Positions 8,578 to 15,739 of a stretch of 64,000 nucleotides of DNA are shown in pieces. The notes beneath the pieces were generated by a model that saw only the letters and a program-made list of their open reading frames with translations, had not been told where the DNA came from and searched no databases. This DNA comes from Rugamonas sp. A1-17 (lineage in GTDB: Bacteria > Pseudomonadota > Gammaproteobacteria > Burkholderiales > Burkholderiaceae_D). The DNA lies in NCBI GenBank assembly GCA_025548565.1, contig JAJLPB010000016.1, forward strand, positions 1-64,000, written 5' to 3'. The stretch's first letter is position 1; each line of letters opens with the position of its first letter. The position numbers and the translations under genes are program-made.

Positions 8578-10203
8578 ATGACTACCACTACCATCAACGG
8601 CTTCAACCTGACCGCCGCGCAAGTCGTCGCCGTCGCCCGCGACCACACCATTGAAGTGAACCTGGCCGCATCGTCGCGCGCCGCATTGAAGGAAAGCCGC
8701 GACTATATCGAGTCGACCTGGATGCACGACGAGGCGCCGATGATGTACAGCTTTAACACCGGCGTCGGCATGCTGAAGGACACCCGCGTCAAGGTGCAGG
8801 ACATCGTGCTGTTCCAGACGCAGCTGATCAAGGCCCACGCCTGCGGCATGGGCGAGCCGTTTTCCGAGGAGGTTAGCCGCGCCACCATGCTGTTGCGCGC
8901 CAATGCCTTCGCCAGTAACTACTCCGCGCCGCGCGTGGAGGTGGTCGACCGCCTGCTGGCCTTCGTCAATGCCGGCATCCATCCGATCATGCCGCAGAAG
9001 GGTTCCGTCGGCGCTTCCGGCGACCTGGCGCCGCTGGCTTACCTGGCCGCCGCCATCGCAGGCTTCGAAGAGGCGGAGGTAATGTACAAGGGCCAGCGCA
9101 TGTCGGCGCCGGACGCGATCCGCGCATCCAACGTCGGCCCGGTGGTCTTCGAGTTGAAGGCCAAGGATGCTTCGGCGCTGATCAACGGCTGCACCGTCTC
9201 GCTGGCGGTGGCGCTGCTGGCCGCCGCCGATGCGCGCAACATGCTGTCGGATGCCTGTCTGTCGCTGGGACTCACGCTGGAGGCGATGCGCGCCGAGATG
9301 TCGGCCTTCGACCCACGCATCCACGAAGCGCGCCCGCACGCGGGGCAGATCAAGACCGCCGCCATCATCCGCGATCTGCTGGACGGCTCCACCCGCACCA
9401 CGCACGAGGCGCGCGCAGTGCAGTTCCCGGAGGAGCTGCGCCGCACCGATATCCCGTACACGGCCCGCATCCAGGACGTGTACTCGCTGCGCTGCGCGCC
9501 GCAGGTCTACGGCCCGGTGTTTGATGCGCTGGACTACATCGACACCATCCTCGATAAGGAAGTGAACTCCGCCACCGACAATCCGCTCATCTTCGGCAAG
9601 GACGGCGGCGGCTTCGAGATTATCTCGGGCGGCAACTTCCACGGCCAATACCTGGCGCAGGCGATGGACCTGCTGGCGATGGCCGTCGCGGACCTGGGCA
9701 GCATCGTCGAGCGCCGCGTGGCGCGCCTGATTGATCCGACGCTGTCGTGGGGCCTGCCGCGCAACCTGATGTCCGGCGTGCGTGGCGTGAACACCGGCTA
9801 TCCGGTGATGCAATGCTCGCTCAGTTCACTGGTGATGGAGAACCGCACGCTGTGCATGCCGGGCAGCGTGGACTCGATTCCGGCCAAGGGCAACAGCGAA
9901 GACCACGTCTCCAACTCCACCTGGTGCGCGCGCAAGGCCGCCACTGTGGTATCGAACACACAATACATTGTGGGCGTAGAAATGTTATTGGCCTCGCAGG
10001 CGCTGACGATGACAGAAAACCTGCTGCCCGGTTTTGTGCTCGGCAAAGGCACGCAGGCGGCCTATGAATCTGTGCGCAGCCAGATCCCGGCGTGCCTGGA
10101 CGGCGACCGCTGGCTGCACAACGACCTTGAAGTGGCGCGCTCCTTCATTCTGAGCGGCTCGGTACGCGAGGCGGTGATCGCGAAGATTGGTGAATTCGTT
10201 TAA
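8578..10203 (+). CDS. MIO-type aromatic amino acid / histidine ammonia-lyase
   Basis: This 541-residue protein belongs to the HutH/PAL superfamily. The MIO cofactor triad Ala-Ser-Gly lies at residues 146-148 within GSVGASGDLAPL. The catalytic tyrosine is expected at residue 57 (MYSFNTGVG). The substrate-selectivity pair aligned with Ser-His of HutH reads Ala-His (KAHACGMGEP), so it is histidine-lyase-like rather than PAL/TAL-like by that rule. It is about 30 residues longer than typical HutH. No hutU, hutI or hutG gene is near. It begins 12 bp after puuD and must be cotranscribed with it, so it may act in purine-linked nitrogen metabolism; its real substrate is unknown. Confidence 0.88.
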   Translation: MTTTTINGFNLTAAQVVAVARDHTIEVNLAASSRAALKESRDYIESTWMHDEAPMMYSFNTGVGMLKDTRVKVQDIVLFQTQLIKAHACGMGEPFSEEVSRATMLLRANAFASNYSAPRVEVVDRLLAFVNAGIHPIMPQKGSVGASGDLAPLAYLAAAIAGFEEAEVMYKGQRMSAPDAIRASNVGPVVFELKAKDASALINGCTVSLAVALLAAADARNMLSDACLSLGLTLEAMRAEMSAFDPRIHEARPHAGQIKTAAIIRDLLDGSTRTTHEARAVQFPEELRRTDIPYTARIQDVYSLRCAPQVYGPVFDALDYIDTILDKEVNSATDNPLIFGKDGGGFEIISGGNFHGQYLAQAMDLLAMAVADLGSIVERRVARLIDPTLSWGLPRNLMSGVRGVNTGYPVMQCSLSSLVMENRTLCMPGSVDSIPAKGNSEDHVSNSTWCARKAATVVSNTQYIVGVEMLLASQALTMTENLLPGFVLGKGTQAAYESVRSQIPACLDGDRWLHNDLEVARSFILSGSVREAVIAKIGEFV

Positions 10204-10415
10204 ACCCGGCGGCACGCAAAGCATAGGAGGGTAAGCAAGGGGCTACGCCGTAAAAAATACGGCGCGTCCCGACTGTTATAGGCCATAGCAGATAGCAGGT
10301 ATGCCACCAGACCAATTACACACAGTGGCCCCTGAGATAAGGTCTAAGCCGATTGTTCCCATGTTTAATCGGCGGATGACACAAGAAGCAGTTAAAAATA
10401 GAACACGGAGACGTT
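10204..10415 (+). promoter_or_regulatory. Structured leader upstream of the purine permease
   Basis: This 212-bp gap holds several inverted repeats. A perfect 7-bp hairpin CGCCGTA-AAAAA-TACGGCG lies at 10246-10264, without a following T-run. A second perfect 7-bp hairpin GCCGATT/AATCGGC encloses a 12-nt loop (10348-10373). GCCAC (10303-10307) can pair with GTGGC (10325-10329), or alternatively AGACC (10309-10313) with GGTCT (10341-10345). The words CTGTTATA and GGCCATA are shared with the xdh operon leader. A cis-regulatory RNA, such as a xanthine-sensing (NMT1-type) riboswitch, is possible from context but I cannot match its consensus from memory. A ribosome-binding site CGGAG precedes the permease start. 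Confidence 0.4.
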
Positions 10416-11717
10416 ATGTTAATTCTAGAGAAGTACTTCAAGCTGAAAGAAAATGGGACCGATGTGCGCACCGAATTGGTCGCGGGTCTGACCACCTTCC
10501 TGACGATGGCTTACATCATCTTCGTCAATCCCTCGATCCTTGGCGACGCCGGCATGCCGAAGGGCGCGGTCTTCGTTGCCACCTGTATCGCGGCCGCATT
10601 GGGCTGCCTGATCATGGGCCTTTACGCGAACTATCCGATCGCCATGGCGCCGGGCATGGGGTTGAACGCGTACTTCGCGTACGTGGTGGTCAAGGGCATG
10701 GGCATGCCCTGGCAAATGGCGCTGGGCGCGGTGTTCATCTCAGGCTGCCTGTTCCTGTTCGTCAGCATATTCAAGCTGCGGGAGATGATCGTCAACGGCA
10801 TCCCGCACTCGATACGCACCGCGATCACCGTCGGCATCGGCCTGTTCCTCGGCTTGATCTCGCTGAAGAGCGCCGGCATCGTCGTCAGCAGCCCTGAGAC
10901 GCTGGTGCGTGTCGGCGACCTGCATTCGGCGCCCACGCTGCTGGCCATCGTCGGCTTCTTCGTCATCGTCGCGCTGGACCGCCTGAAGGTAAAGGGCGCG
11001 ATCCTGATCGGCATCCTGGCCGTGACGGTGATGAGCTTCTTCATCGCCGGGAACAAGTTCAATGGCGTGGTCGACATGCCGCCGTCGCTGGCGCCTACGC
11101 TGTTCAAGCTTGATCTGATGGGCGCGATCTCGGTCGGCCTGTTGAACGTGGTGCTGGTGTTCTTCCTGGTCGAACTGTTCGACGCCACCGGCACGCTGAT
11201 GGGCGTGGCCAACCGCGCCGGCCTGCTCGTCAACGGCAAGATGGAGCGCTTGAACAAGGCGCTGATGGCCGACAGTACCGCCATCCTTACCGGCTCGCTG
11301 CTGGGCACTTCCAGCACCACGGCTTATATCGAGAGCGCGGCTGGCGTGCAAGCCGGTGGCCGCACCGGATTGACCGCCGTCGCAGTCGGCGTGTTGTTTT
11401 TGGCTTGCTTGTTCATCTCGCCGCTGGCCGGCGTGGTGCCAAGCTACGCCACGGCGCCAGCGCTGCTGTACGTCTCCTGCCTGATGCTGCGCGAACTGGT
11501 CGACATCGACTGGTCCGACACCACCGAAAGCGTGCCAGCCGCCATCGCGGCGCTGACCATGCCGTTCACGTACTCGATCGCGCTTGGCGTGGCGTTCGGC
11601 TTCATCTCCTACGCGGTGCTGAAGCTGTTGACCGGCCGTGTACGCGAAGTGCGTCCAGTGATCTGGGCGATCGCTTGCGTGTTCACTTTCAAGTTCGTCT
11701 ACCTCGGCGCAGGCTGA
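10416..11717 (+). CDS. NCS2-family purine permease (AzgA/PbuG-like), copy 1
   Basis: A 433-residue inner-membrane transporter of the NCS2 family, AzgA-like branch, which imports purine bases such as adenine, guanine, hypoxanthine or xanthine with protons. Signatures are TFLTMAYIIFVNPSIL near residue 25, the NYPIAMAPGMGLNAYF motif in TM3, FDATGTLMGVA, and GTSSTTAYIESAAGV in TM10. About 12-14 hydrophobic segments are visible. It follows the puuD-lyase pair by 212 bp that contain a structured leader, and precedes a Tsx-like outer-membrane channel, so it probably feeds the pathway encoded here. A close paralogue lies at 15729-17027. The exact purine cannot be read from sequence. Confidence 0.92.
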   Translation: MLILEKYFKLKENGTDVRTELVAGLTTFLTMAYIIFVNPSILGDAGMPKGAVFVATCIAAALGCLIMGLYANYPIAMAPGMGLNAYFAYVVVKGMGMPWQMALGAVFISGCLFLFVSIFKLREMIVNGIPHSIRTAITVGIGLFLGLISLKSAGIVVSSPETLVRVGDLHSAPTLLAIVGFFVIVALDRLKVKGAILIGILAVTVMSFFIAGNKFNGVVDMPPSLAPTLFKLDLMGAISVGLLNVVLVFFLVELFDATGTLMGVANRAGLLVNGKMERLNKALMADSTAILTGSLLGTSSTTAYIESAAGVQAGGRTGLTAVAVGVLFLACLFISPLAGVVPSYATAPALLYVSCLMLRELVDIDWSDTTESVPAAIAALTMPFTYSIALGVAFGFISYAVLKLLTGRVREVRPVIWAIACVFTFKFVYLGAG

Positions 11718-11805
11718 GGAAATAACCCACACGACTGTTTCCTCACCGGCGTGCCGCATGGCGCCGGCGGGGACGGTCGCGTCCAAAATAATATGGAAAA
11801 CTAAA

Positions 11806-12666
11806 ATGAAAACGAGACAAATTCCTCAAGTGTTGTGCGTCGTCTTGATGGGCATGGGCGCGGCCCACGCCGCCGACTGGAGCGACACCTCCGTCAGCTG
11901 GCGTTACGGGAACGACTATCGGGAGCCGTTCAACCCCAACGACATCTCGAAGAATATTCTTGCGCTGACCCACGTCAGCGGCTACAAGTACGGCACCAAC
12001 TTCTTCAACGCGGACTTCTTGATGTCGGACAAAAACGATCCGGCCTCGCTGACGCAAAAGTCGGGCGCCAACGAAGCGTATATCCTGTACCGCAATACGG
12101 TGGACCTGAGCAAGGTGACTGGGCGCGAATACAAGTTTGGCCCGGTGCGAGGGCTGGGTATCACCGGTGGATTCGACGTCAACACCAAGAACGACGTGGG
12201 CTACAACTCGCGCAAGCGCATGTTCGTGCTGGGGCCGACTTTTATGTGGGACGTGCCGGCGGGGCACTTCAACACCAGCCTGTTCCTGCTCAACGAAAGC
12301 AACGCACCGAGCGGCGCCTTCCCGCCGATCTCCACCGTGACTGGACGCTATACCTACAAGACGCATGCGATGCTGTCGTCGGAGTGGGGGATTCCAGTGG
12401 GCTCGTTGTGGGCCTTCGAAGGCTTTGCCAACTTCATCGCGGCCAAGGGCAAGGACGAAGTAGGCAACGATACCGGCGCCGAGACCAATATCGACATGCA
12501 GCTGATGTTTGACGCCGGCGCCGCGATGGGCCGTGCGAAGAACACATTCCGCATCGGCGTCGAATACCAATACTGGCGCAACAAGTTCGGCAATACCTCG
12601 GCCACCACCGGAGGCCAGGGCAACATCGCCAAGACGCCGATGATACGCGCTGAATATCACTTCTAA
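11806..12666 (+). CDS. Tsx/OmpK-like nucleoside-channel outer-membrane protein
   Basis: This 286-residue protein has a clear signal peptide (MKTRQIP, hydrophobic core, cleavage after AAHA) and ends in a C-terminal phenylalanine (EYHF), typical of outer-membrane barrels. Its strand pattern and the stretch SWRYGNDYREPFNPNDISKN resemble the OmpK/Tsx channel family that admits nucleosides and related compounds. Position right behind the purine permease suggests it is the outer-membrane route for purines or nucleosides; that role is inferred. The ATG at 11806 is chosen because it begins the signal peptide; the longer in-frame N-terminus has no such feature. Confidence 0.8.
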   Translation: MKTRQIPQVLCVVLMGMGAAHAADWSDTSVSWRYGNDYREPFNPNDISKNILALTHVSGYKYGTNFFNADFLMSDKNDPASLTQKSGANEAYILYRNTVDLSKVTGREYKFGPVRGLGITGGFDVNTKNDVGYNSRKRMFVLGPTFMWDVPAGHFNTSLFLLNESNAPSGAFPPISTVTGRYTYKTHAMLSSEWGIPVGSLWAFEGFANFIAAKGKDEVGNDTGAETNIDMQLMFDAGAAMGRAKNTFRIGVEYQYWRNKFGNTSATTGGQGNIAKTPMIRAEYHF

Positions 12667-12670
12667 GCAA

Positions 12671-12820
12671 TTTGGGGGCAAGTCTGACATTCGGACACGG
12701 CCCCAGCAGTTGGGGCGTCGGGCACGAGGCTAACAGATGAGCTCGTGTCCGAATGCCAGACTTGACCCCAATTTTCGACGGACGGGCTCGTGTCCGAATG
12801 TCAGACTTGACCCCAATTTT
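12671..12820. repeat. Three copies of a 30-35 bp repeat forming a long inverted repeat
   Basis: Copies B (12741-12775) and C (12786-12820) are direct repeats starting GCTCGTGTCCGAATG and ending GACCCCAATTTT, with a single C/T difference. Copy A (12671-12700) is the same word on the opposite strand with one or two changes, so A can pair with B or C in a long hairpin. A smaller hairpin GCCCCA/TGGGGC (12700-12716) lies between. The array fills the gap between two convergent genes; copy C overlaps the stop codon of the GGDEF gene. It looks like a REP/intergenic palindromic family and may act as a bidirectional terminator. No further copy was noticed in this window. Confidence 0.85.
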
Positions 12821-13874
12821 ATGCGGCGGCTTGGATGGTGTCGGCCAGGACGTAGCGGTTCTTGCCGTGGCGTTTGGCGAGATATAGCGCTTCGTCTGCG
12901 CGCTTGTAGGTGATGGATAGCTCGCTGTCCTTGTCGAATTCGGCGATGCCGATACTGACCGTGCGTGGCGGATGTGTCGCCGCGCGTACACTCTCCAGCA
13001 GCGCGACGGCAAACTCTTGCGCGTCCTCGGCCTCGCCGTGGAACAGTACGCCGAATTCTTCCCCTCCCAGGCGGCCGCACAGATGGCCGGTTCCAAGCCT
13101 GGCGATCACCGCCGCCGTGTGGATCAGCACTTCGTCGCCAACGTCGTGGCCCAGCGTGTCGTTGATCTTCTTGAAGTCGTCGATGTCTATCATCAGGAAG
13201 TGCAGCGACGAGGGCGATGGCTGTGCCTGCGCGCGGCGGACTTCCAGCGTGAATTTGCGGCGGTTGTTGAGGCCGGTGACGAGGTCTTTGAAGGCCATCT
13301 CCGCCAGCTCGCGCCGCGCGCGGTGGCTGCGCACCCTCAGGTTCAGGAAGTAGGCGTGCAGGTAGATCGCCATGGCGAAGCTGCTGCCCATGACCAGCAA
13401 TGACAGATTGAATGTCAGCTGCCCCGGTTGCGCGGGAAAATTACCTACCGTGAGTATCAGCCACACGGCAATGGCCGCGCCGATGTAGTTCAGCATGCCG
13501 CCGAAGATGGGCGCCGCCGACAGCGTCAGGACAGTGCCGACAGGCAGCACCCAGAACGTCGGATCGGGGCAGTACGCCACCAGCAGGCGAAAGGCGAACG
13601 CGGTGGCGGTGGTGCCGACGATGCCGGAGACAACCAGCGCCCTGACCGAACGTGCGCACAGCGAGATGCACAGGCTGAGCAGCATGCCGGGCACGCCGAA
13701 CAGCAGGCTGGCTTGCAGCGTTTGTCCGCTGGAAGCCAGGATGACGGCGGCCGTGATCCAGCTCAGCAGGCCCACGCTCTGGGAGATGATGGCGACCGGA
13801 CGCAACTCGGAATAGAACTGCTGCTGCTCGTCGGTATCGGCGCCGTAGTAGGAATAGGGAAGTAGTGTACGCAT
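12819..13874 (-). CDS. Membrane-anchored GGDEF diguanylate cyclase
   Basis: This 351-residue protein has about six hydrophobic segments in residues 25-185 and then a GGDEF domain (about 190-345). The active-site loop reads GRLGGEEFGVLF, the metal/nucleotide part MIDIDDFKKINDTLGHDVGDEV is intact, so it should make cyclic-di-GMP at the inner membrane. The N-terminal region is a hydrophobic sensor without a recognised named domain. No RxxD inhibitory site is evident just before the loop. It stands alone; its stop codon lies in the last bases of the neighbouring repeat array. Its signal is unknown. Confidence 0.9.
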   Translation of the reverse strand: MRTLLPYSYYGADTDEQQQFYSELRPVAIISQSVGLLSWITAAVILASSGQTLQASLLFGVPGMLLSLCISLCARSVRALVVSGIVGTTATAFAFRLLVAYCPDPTFWVLPVGTVLTLSAAPIFGGMLNYIGAAIAVWLILTVGNFPAQPGQLTFNLSLLVMGSSFAMAIYLHAYFLNLRVRSHRARRELAEMAFKDLVTGLNNRRKFTLEVRRAQAQPSPSSLHFLMIDIDDFKKINDTLGHDVGDEVLIHTAAVIARLGTGHLCGRLGGEEFGVLFHGEAEDAQEFAVALLESVRAATHPPRTVSIGIAEFDKDSELSITYKRADEALYLAKRHGKNRYVLADTIQAAA

Positions 13875-13924
13875 GCGGTCTCAAGGCCTGCCCATCGGGA
13901 GGGGCCTCAAGTATACGTGTTCGC

Positions 13925-13961
13925 TTGCCCACCTCCCAGTTAATTTCTGGGATGTGGGCAA
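13925..13961. terminator. Inverted repeat, probable transcription terminator
   Basis: A 15-bp stem with one mismatch (left arm starting TTGCCCAC, right arm ending GTGGGCAA, loop TTAATTT) lies between the crystallin-like gene and the GGDEF gene. Read on the minus strand it follows the crystallin-like stop by about 10 bases but has no T-run; on the plus strand it is followed by AT-rich sequence. A terminator for the crystallin-like gene is the likeliest role. Confidence 0.5.
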
Positions 13962-13972
13962 TTATTTAAGAC

Positions 13973-14785
13973 TTACATGCGTGGTTCGCCGGTCCTGGCG
14001 TTGACGGCGATGGTCGTGCCCGGAGGCGCGCTTAACTGCGCACGGTGCTCCAGCCCGCGATAGTTGTACGTCACGTCCCAGTATTCAGGCTTCGGGTTGC
14101 TGACGTTTTCGCAGCGGCGCACGTCGCGCGCGTAGGTCTGCTGATTGCGGTTGTTGGCCATGTTGTTGCCGATGGCCGCGCCAGCGACCGCGCCGCCGGC
14201 CGTGGCCACGTCGCGTCCTGTCCCGCCACCCACCTGATGGCCCAGGATACCGCCGATCAGCGCGCCGGCAATGACACCGCCGACATTGTTGCCGTTGCTG
14301 GCCGGTTCGCTTACCTGTTGGCGTTCGACCCAGCAGCGCTGCTCCGGCGTGCCGACCACGGCGCGCACCGAGGTGATCGGCACATCGACCACGCGCTCGC
14401 TGGGCCGGCGGCGGTATTCATAGGTCGGTTGCGGTAGCGGCGCCGGCGCTTCGTTGTCGTAGCGGGCGCGATGGCCCACCGGACGCACCGACGAGATGCG
14501 ATCGTTCATGCCCATGCCGCGCAGCGATTCATAACTGCCCCGGCGCAGCACCATGCAATGACCGCTGAAGTTGGCGTCGTCGCAGACTTCCCACTGGCCG
14601 CGCTCGACCACCACCGACGAGGCACGGTCGTTGAAGCCGGTGCGCGAGAAGTCGTTGACTGGCCGGGTGGCGGTGAAGGCTCGGCCGCGCCAGCCGTCAT
14701 GTTCGTAAAACGTGATTTGCGCCATGGCTTGCGATGCCAGCGCCAGGGTGGCGGCCGCCACGGCGATGTGTATAGGCTTGTTCAT
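13973..14785 (-). CDS. Secreted beta/gamma-crystallin-like protein with glycine-zipper domain
   Basis: This 270-residue envelope protein has a signal peptide (MNKPIHIAV, cleaved after SQAMA). Residues about 23-105 hold two beta/gamma-crystallin-type Greek-key motifs (ITFYEHDGWRGRAF; WEVCDDANFSGHCMVL), a fold that often binds calcium. Residues about 165-215 form a glycine-zipper 2TM segment (GGVIAGALIGGILGHQVGGG and a second glycine-rich stretch), as in Rick_17kDa-type envelope proteins. The start at 14785 is preferred to one two codons upstream because AGAGGA is then correctly spaced. Function is unknown; a stress-related outer-envelope role is a guess. Alone between a GGDEF gene and an Lrp gene. 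Confidence 0.8.
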   Translation of the reverse strand: MNKPIHIAVAAATLALASQAMAQITFYEHDGWRGRAFTATRPVNDFSRTGFNDRASSVVVERGQWEVCDDANFSGHCMVLRRGSYESLRGMGMNDRISSVRPVGHRARYDNEAPAPLPQPTYEYRRRPSERVVDVPITSVRAVVGTPEQRCWVERQQVSEPASNGNNVGGVIAGALIGGILGHQVGGGTGRDVATAGGAVAGAAIGNNMANNRNQQTYARDVRRCENVSNPKPEYWDVTYNYRGLEHRAQLSAPPGTTIAVNARTGEPRM

Positions 14786-14869
14786 GGTCATCCTCTTGTC
14801 GTTGTTTTAGTGCCTGCACAATGCGCCGATTCATGCGGTCTATCTGTGCGGTTGACAACACAAGGCGGA

Positions 14870-15328
14870 TCAGGGCTCGACCGAGTGTGCGCGTTTCAGA
14901 CAGCGCAAGACGAAGGTGGATCGGCTGTGGCGCAGGCCGGGCAGCTTGTACAATTTGCGGCGCAGGAATTCTTCATAGCCGGCCGTTCCGGCCACCGCGA
15001 CCTTGATCAGGTAGTCGTATTCGCCGGTCAGCAGGTAGGCTTCCATCACTTCCGGCAGGTCGGCCAGCGCCTGGCCGAATTTCTCGAAGATGTCGTCGTC
15101 GTGCCGGTCCAGCGTCACTTCGATGATCACCGTGTCCGGATAGCCCAGCGCTTTCTGGCTGAGCAGGGCGGTGTAGCCTTCGATCATGCCGCCTTCCTCC
15201 AGCGCCCGTACGCGGTTCCAGCACGGCGTGGTGGACAGCCCGACCTTTTCCGCCAGCTTGGTGTTGCTCAGGCGGCCGTCGCGGCGCAGTTCGCGCAAAA
15301 TGCTGCGGTCGAGTTCGTCGATTTCCAT
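14870..15328 (-). CDS. Lrp/AsnC-family transcriptional regulator
   Basis: A 152-residue regulator. It has an N-terminal HTH (LDRSILRELRRDGRLSNTKL, then STTPCWNRVRALEEGGMI) and a C-terminal RAM/Lrp ligand domain (residues about 65-145) with LTGEYDYLIKV. Lrp/AsnC proteins usually sense amino acids and control amino-acid genes. It is divergent from a small ACT-domain gene across 126 bp, the usual arrangement for a regulator and its target, so that gene is its most likely target. The ligand is unknown. Confidence 0.92.
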   Translation of the reverse strand: MEIDELDRSILRELRRDGRLSNTKLAEKVGLSTTPCWNRVRALEEGGMIEGYTALLSQKALGYPDTVIIEVTLDRHDDDIFEKFGQALADLPEVMEAYLLTGEYDYLIKVAVAGTAGYEEFLRRKLYKLPGLRHSRSTFVLRCLKRAHSVEP

Positions 15329-15454
15329 GTTGTTTTTCCGTGAAAGATGATTATTCCTTGAATTCTATATCAAGAGGGATAATCTTCCTCGTTGGGTCGG
15401 AAATGAAGCAAAACAAGGAAGCCTATTTTGTGGCTTCACGGATATTCTGGTTGC

Positions 15455-15739
15455 ATGAATACCACACAAAAAAGCTACCGATTTTGCATCGAGCCGGACG
15501 ACGCCATCGCCACGCTGGAAGCCGTGCTGGCGATTGTGCGCCGCTTGGGATTGGAATTGCGCAGCCTGCGCACGACCACGCACCCGCAGGGTGTGGACGT
15601 GCAAATACGGCTGGCGGCGGAGGATGAGGACCCGCTGACGCTATGCCGGATGCGGCTCAATAACGTGGTCGGCATCCTGGCGGTGCGGGAGATGCCGACG
15701 CTGGTGGCATCCCCGCAGCGGACGGCGCTTAGCCGCTGA
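15455..15739 (+). CDS. Small orphan ACT-domain protein, IlvM-like
   Basis: A 94-residue protein whose sequence (residues about 7-80) resembles the ACT-type regulatory subunit of acetohydroxyacid synthase II (IlvM): a strand, helix with ATLEAVLAIVRRLGL, and the strand DVQIRLAAEDED followed by a second helix. ACT domains bind amino acids. No catalytic AHAS gene is adjacent, and the gene is divergent from an Lrp/AsnC regulator. The ATG at 15455 is chosen over an upstream one because it starts at the fold; its ribosome-binding site is weak. Its 3' end overlaps the convergent NCS2 gene by 11 bases. The role is unknown; IlvM-like is a moderate-confidence call. Confidence 0.6.
   Translation: MNTTQKSYRFCIEPDDAIATLEAVLAIVRRLGLELRSLRTTTHPQGVDVQIRLAAEDEDPLTLCRMRLNNVVGILAVREMPTLVASPQRTALSR

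Noticed and set aside
11746..11767. CCGGCG/CGCCGG hairpin after the first NCS2 permease.
   Set aside because: The stem is only six base pairs with a ten-base loop and no T-run; such pairs are frequent by chance at this GC content.
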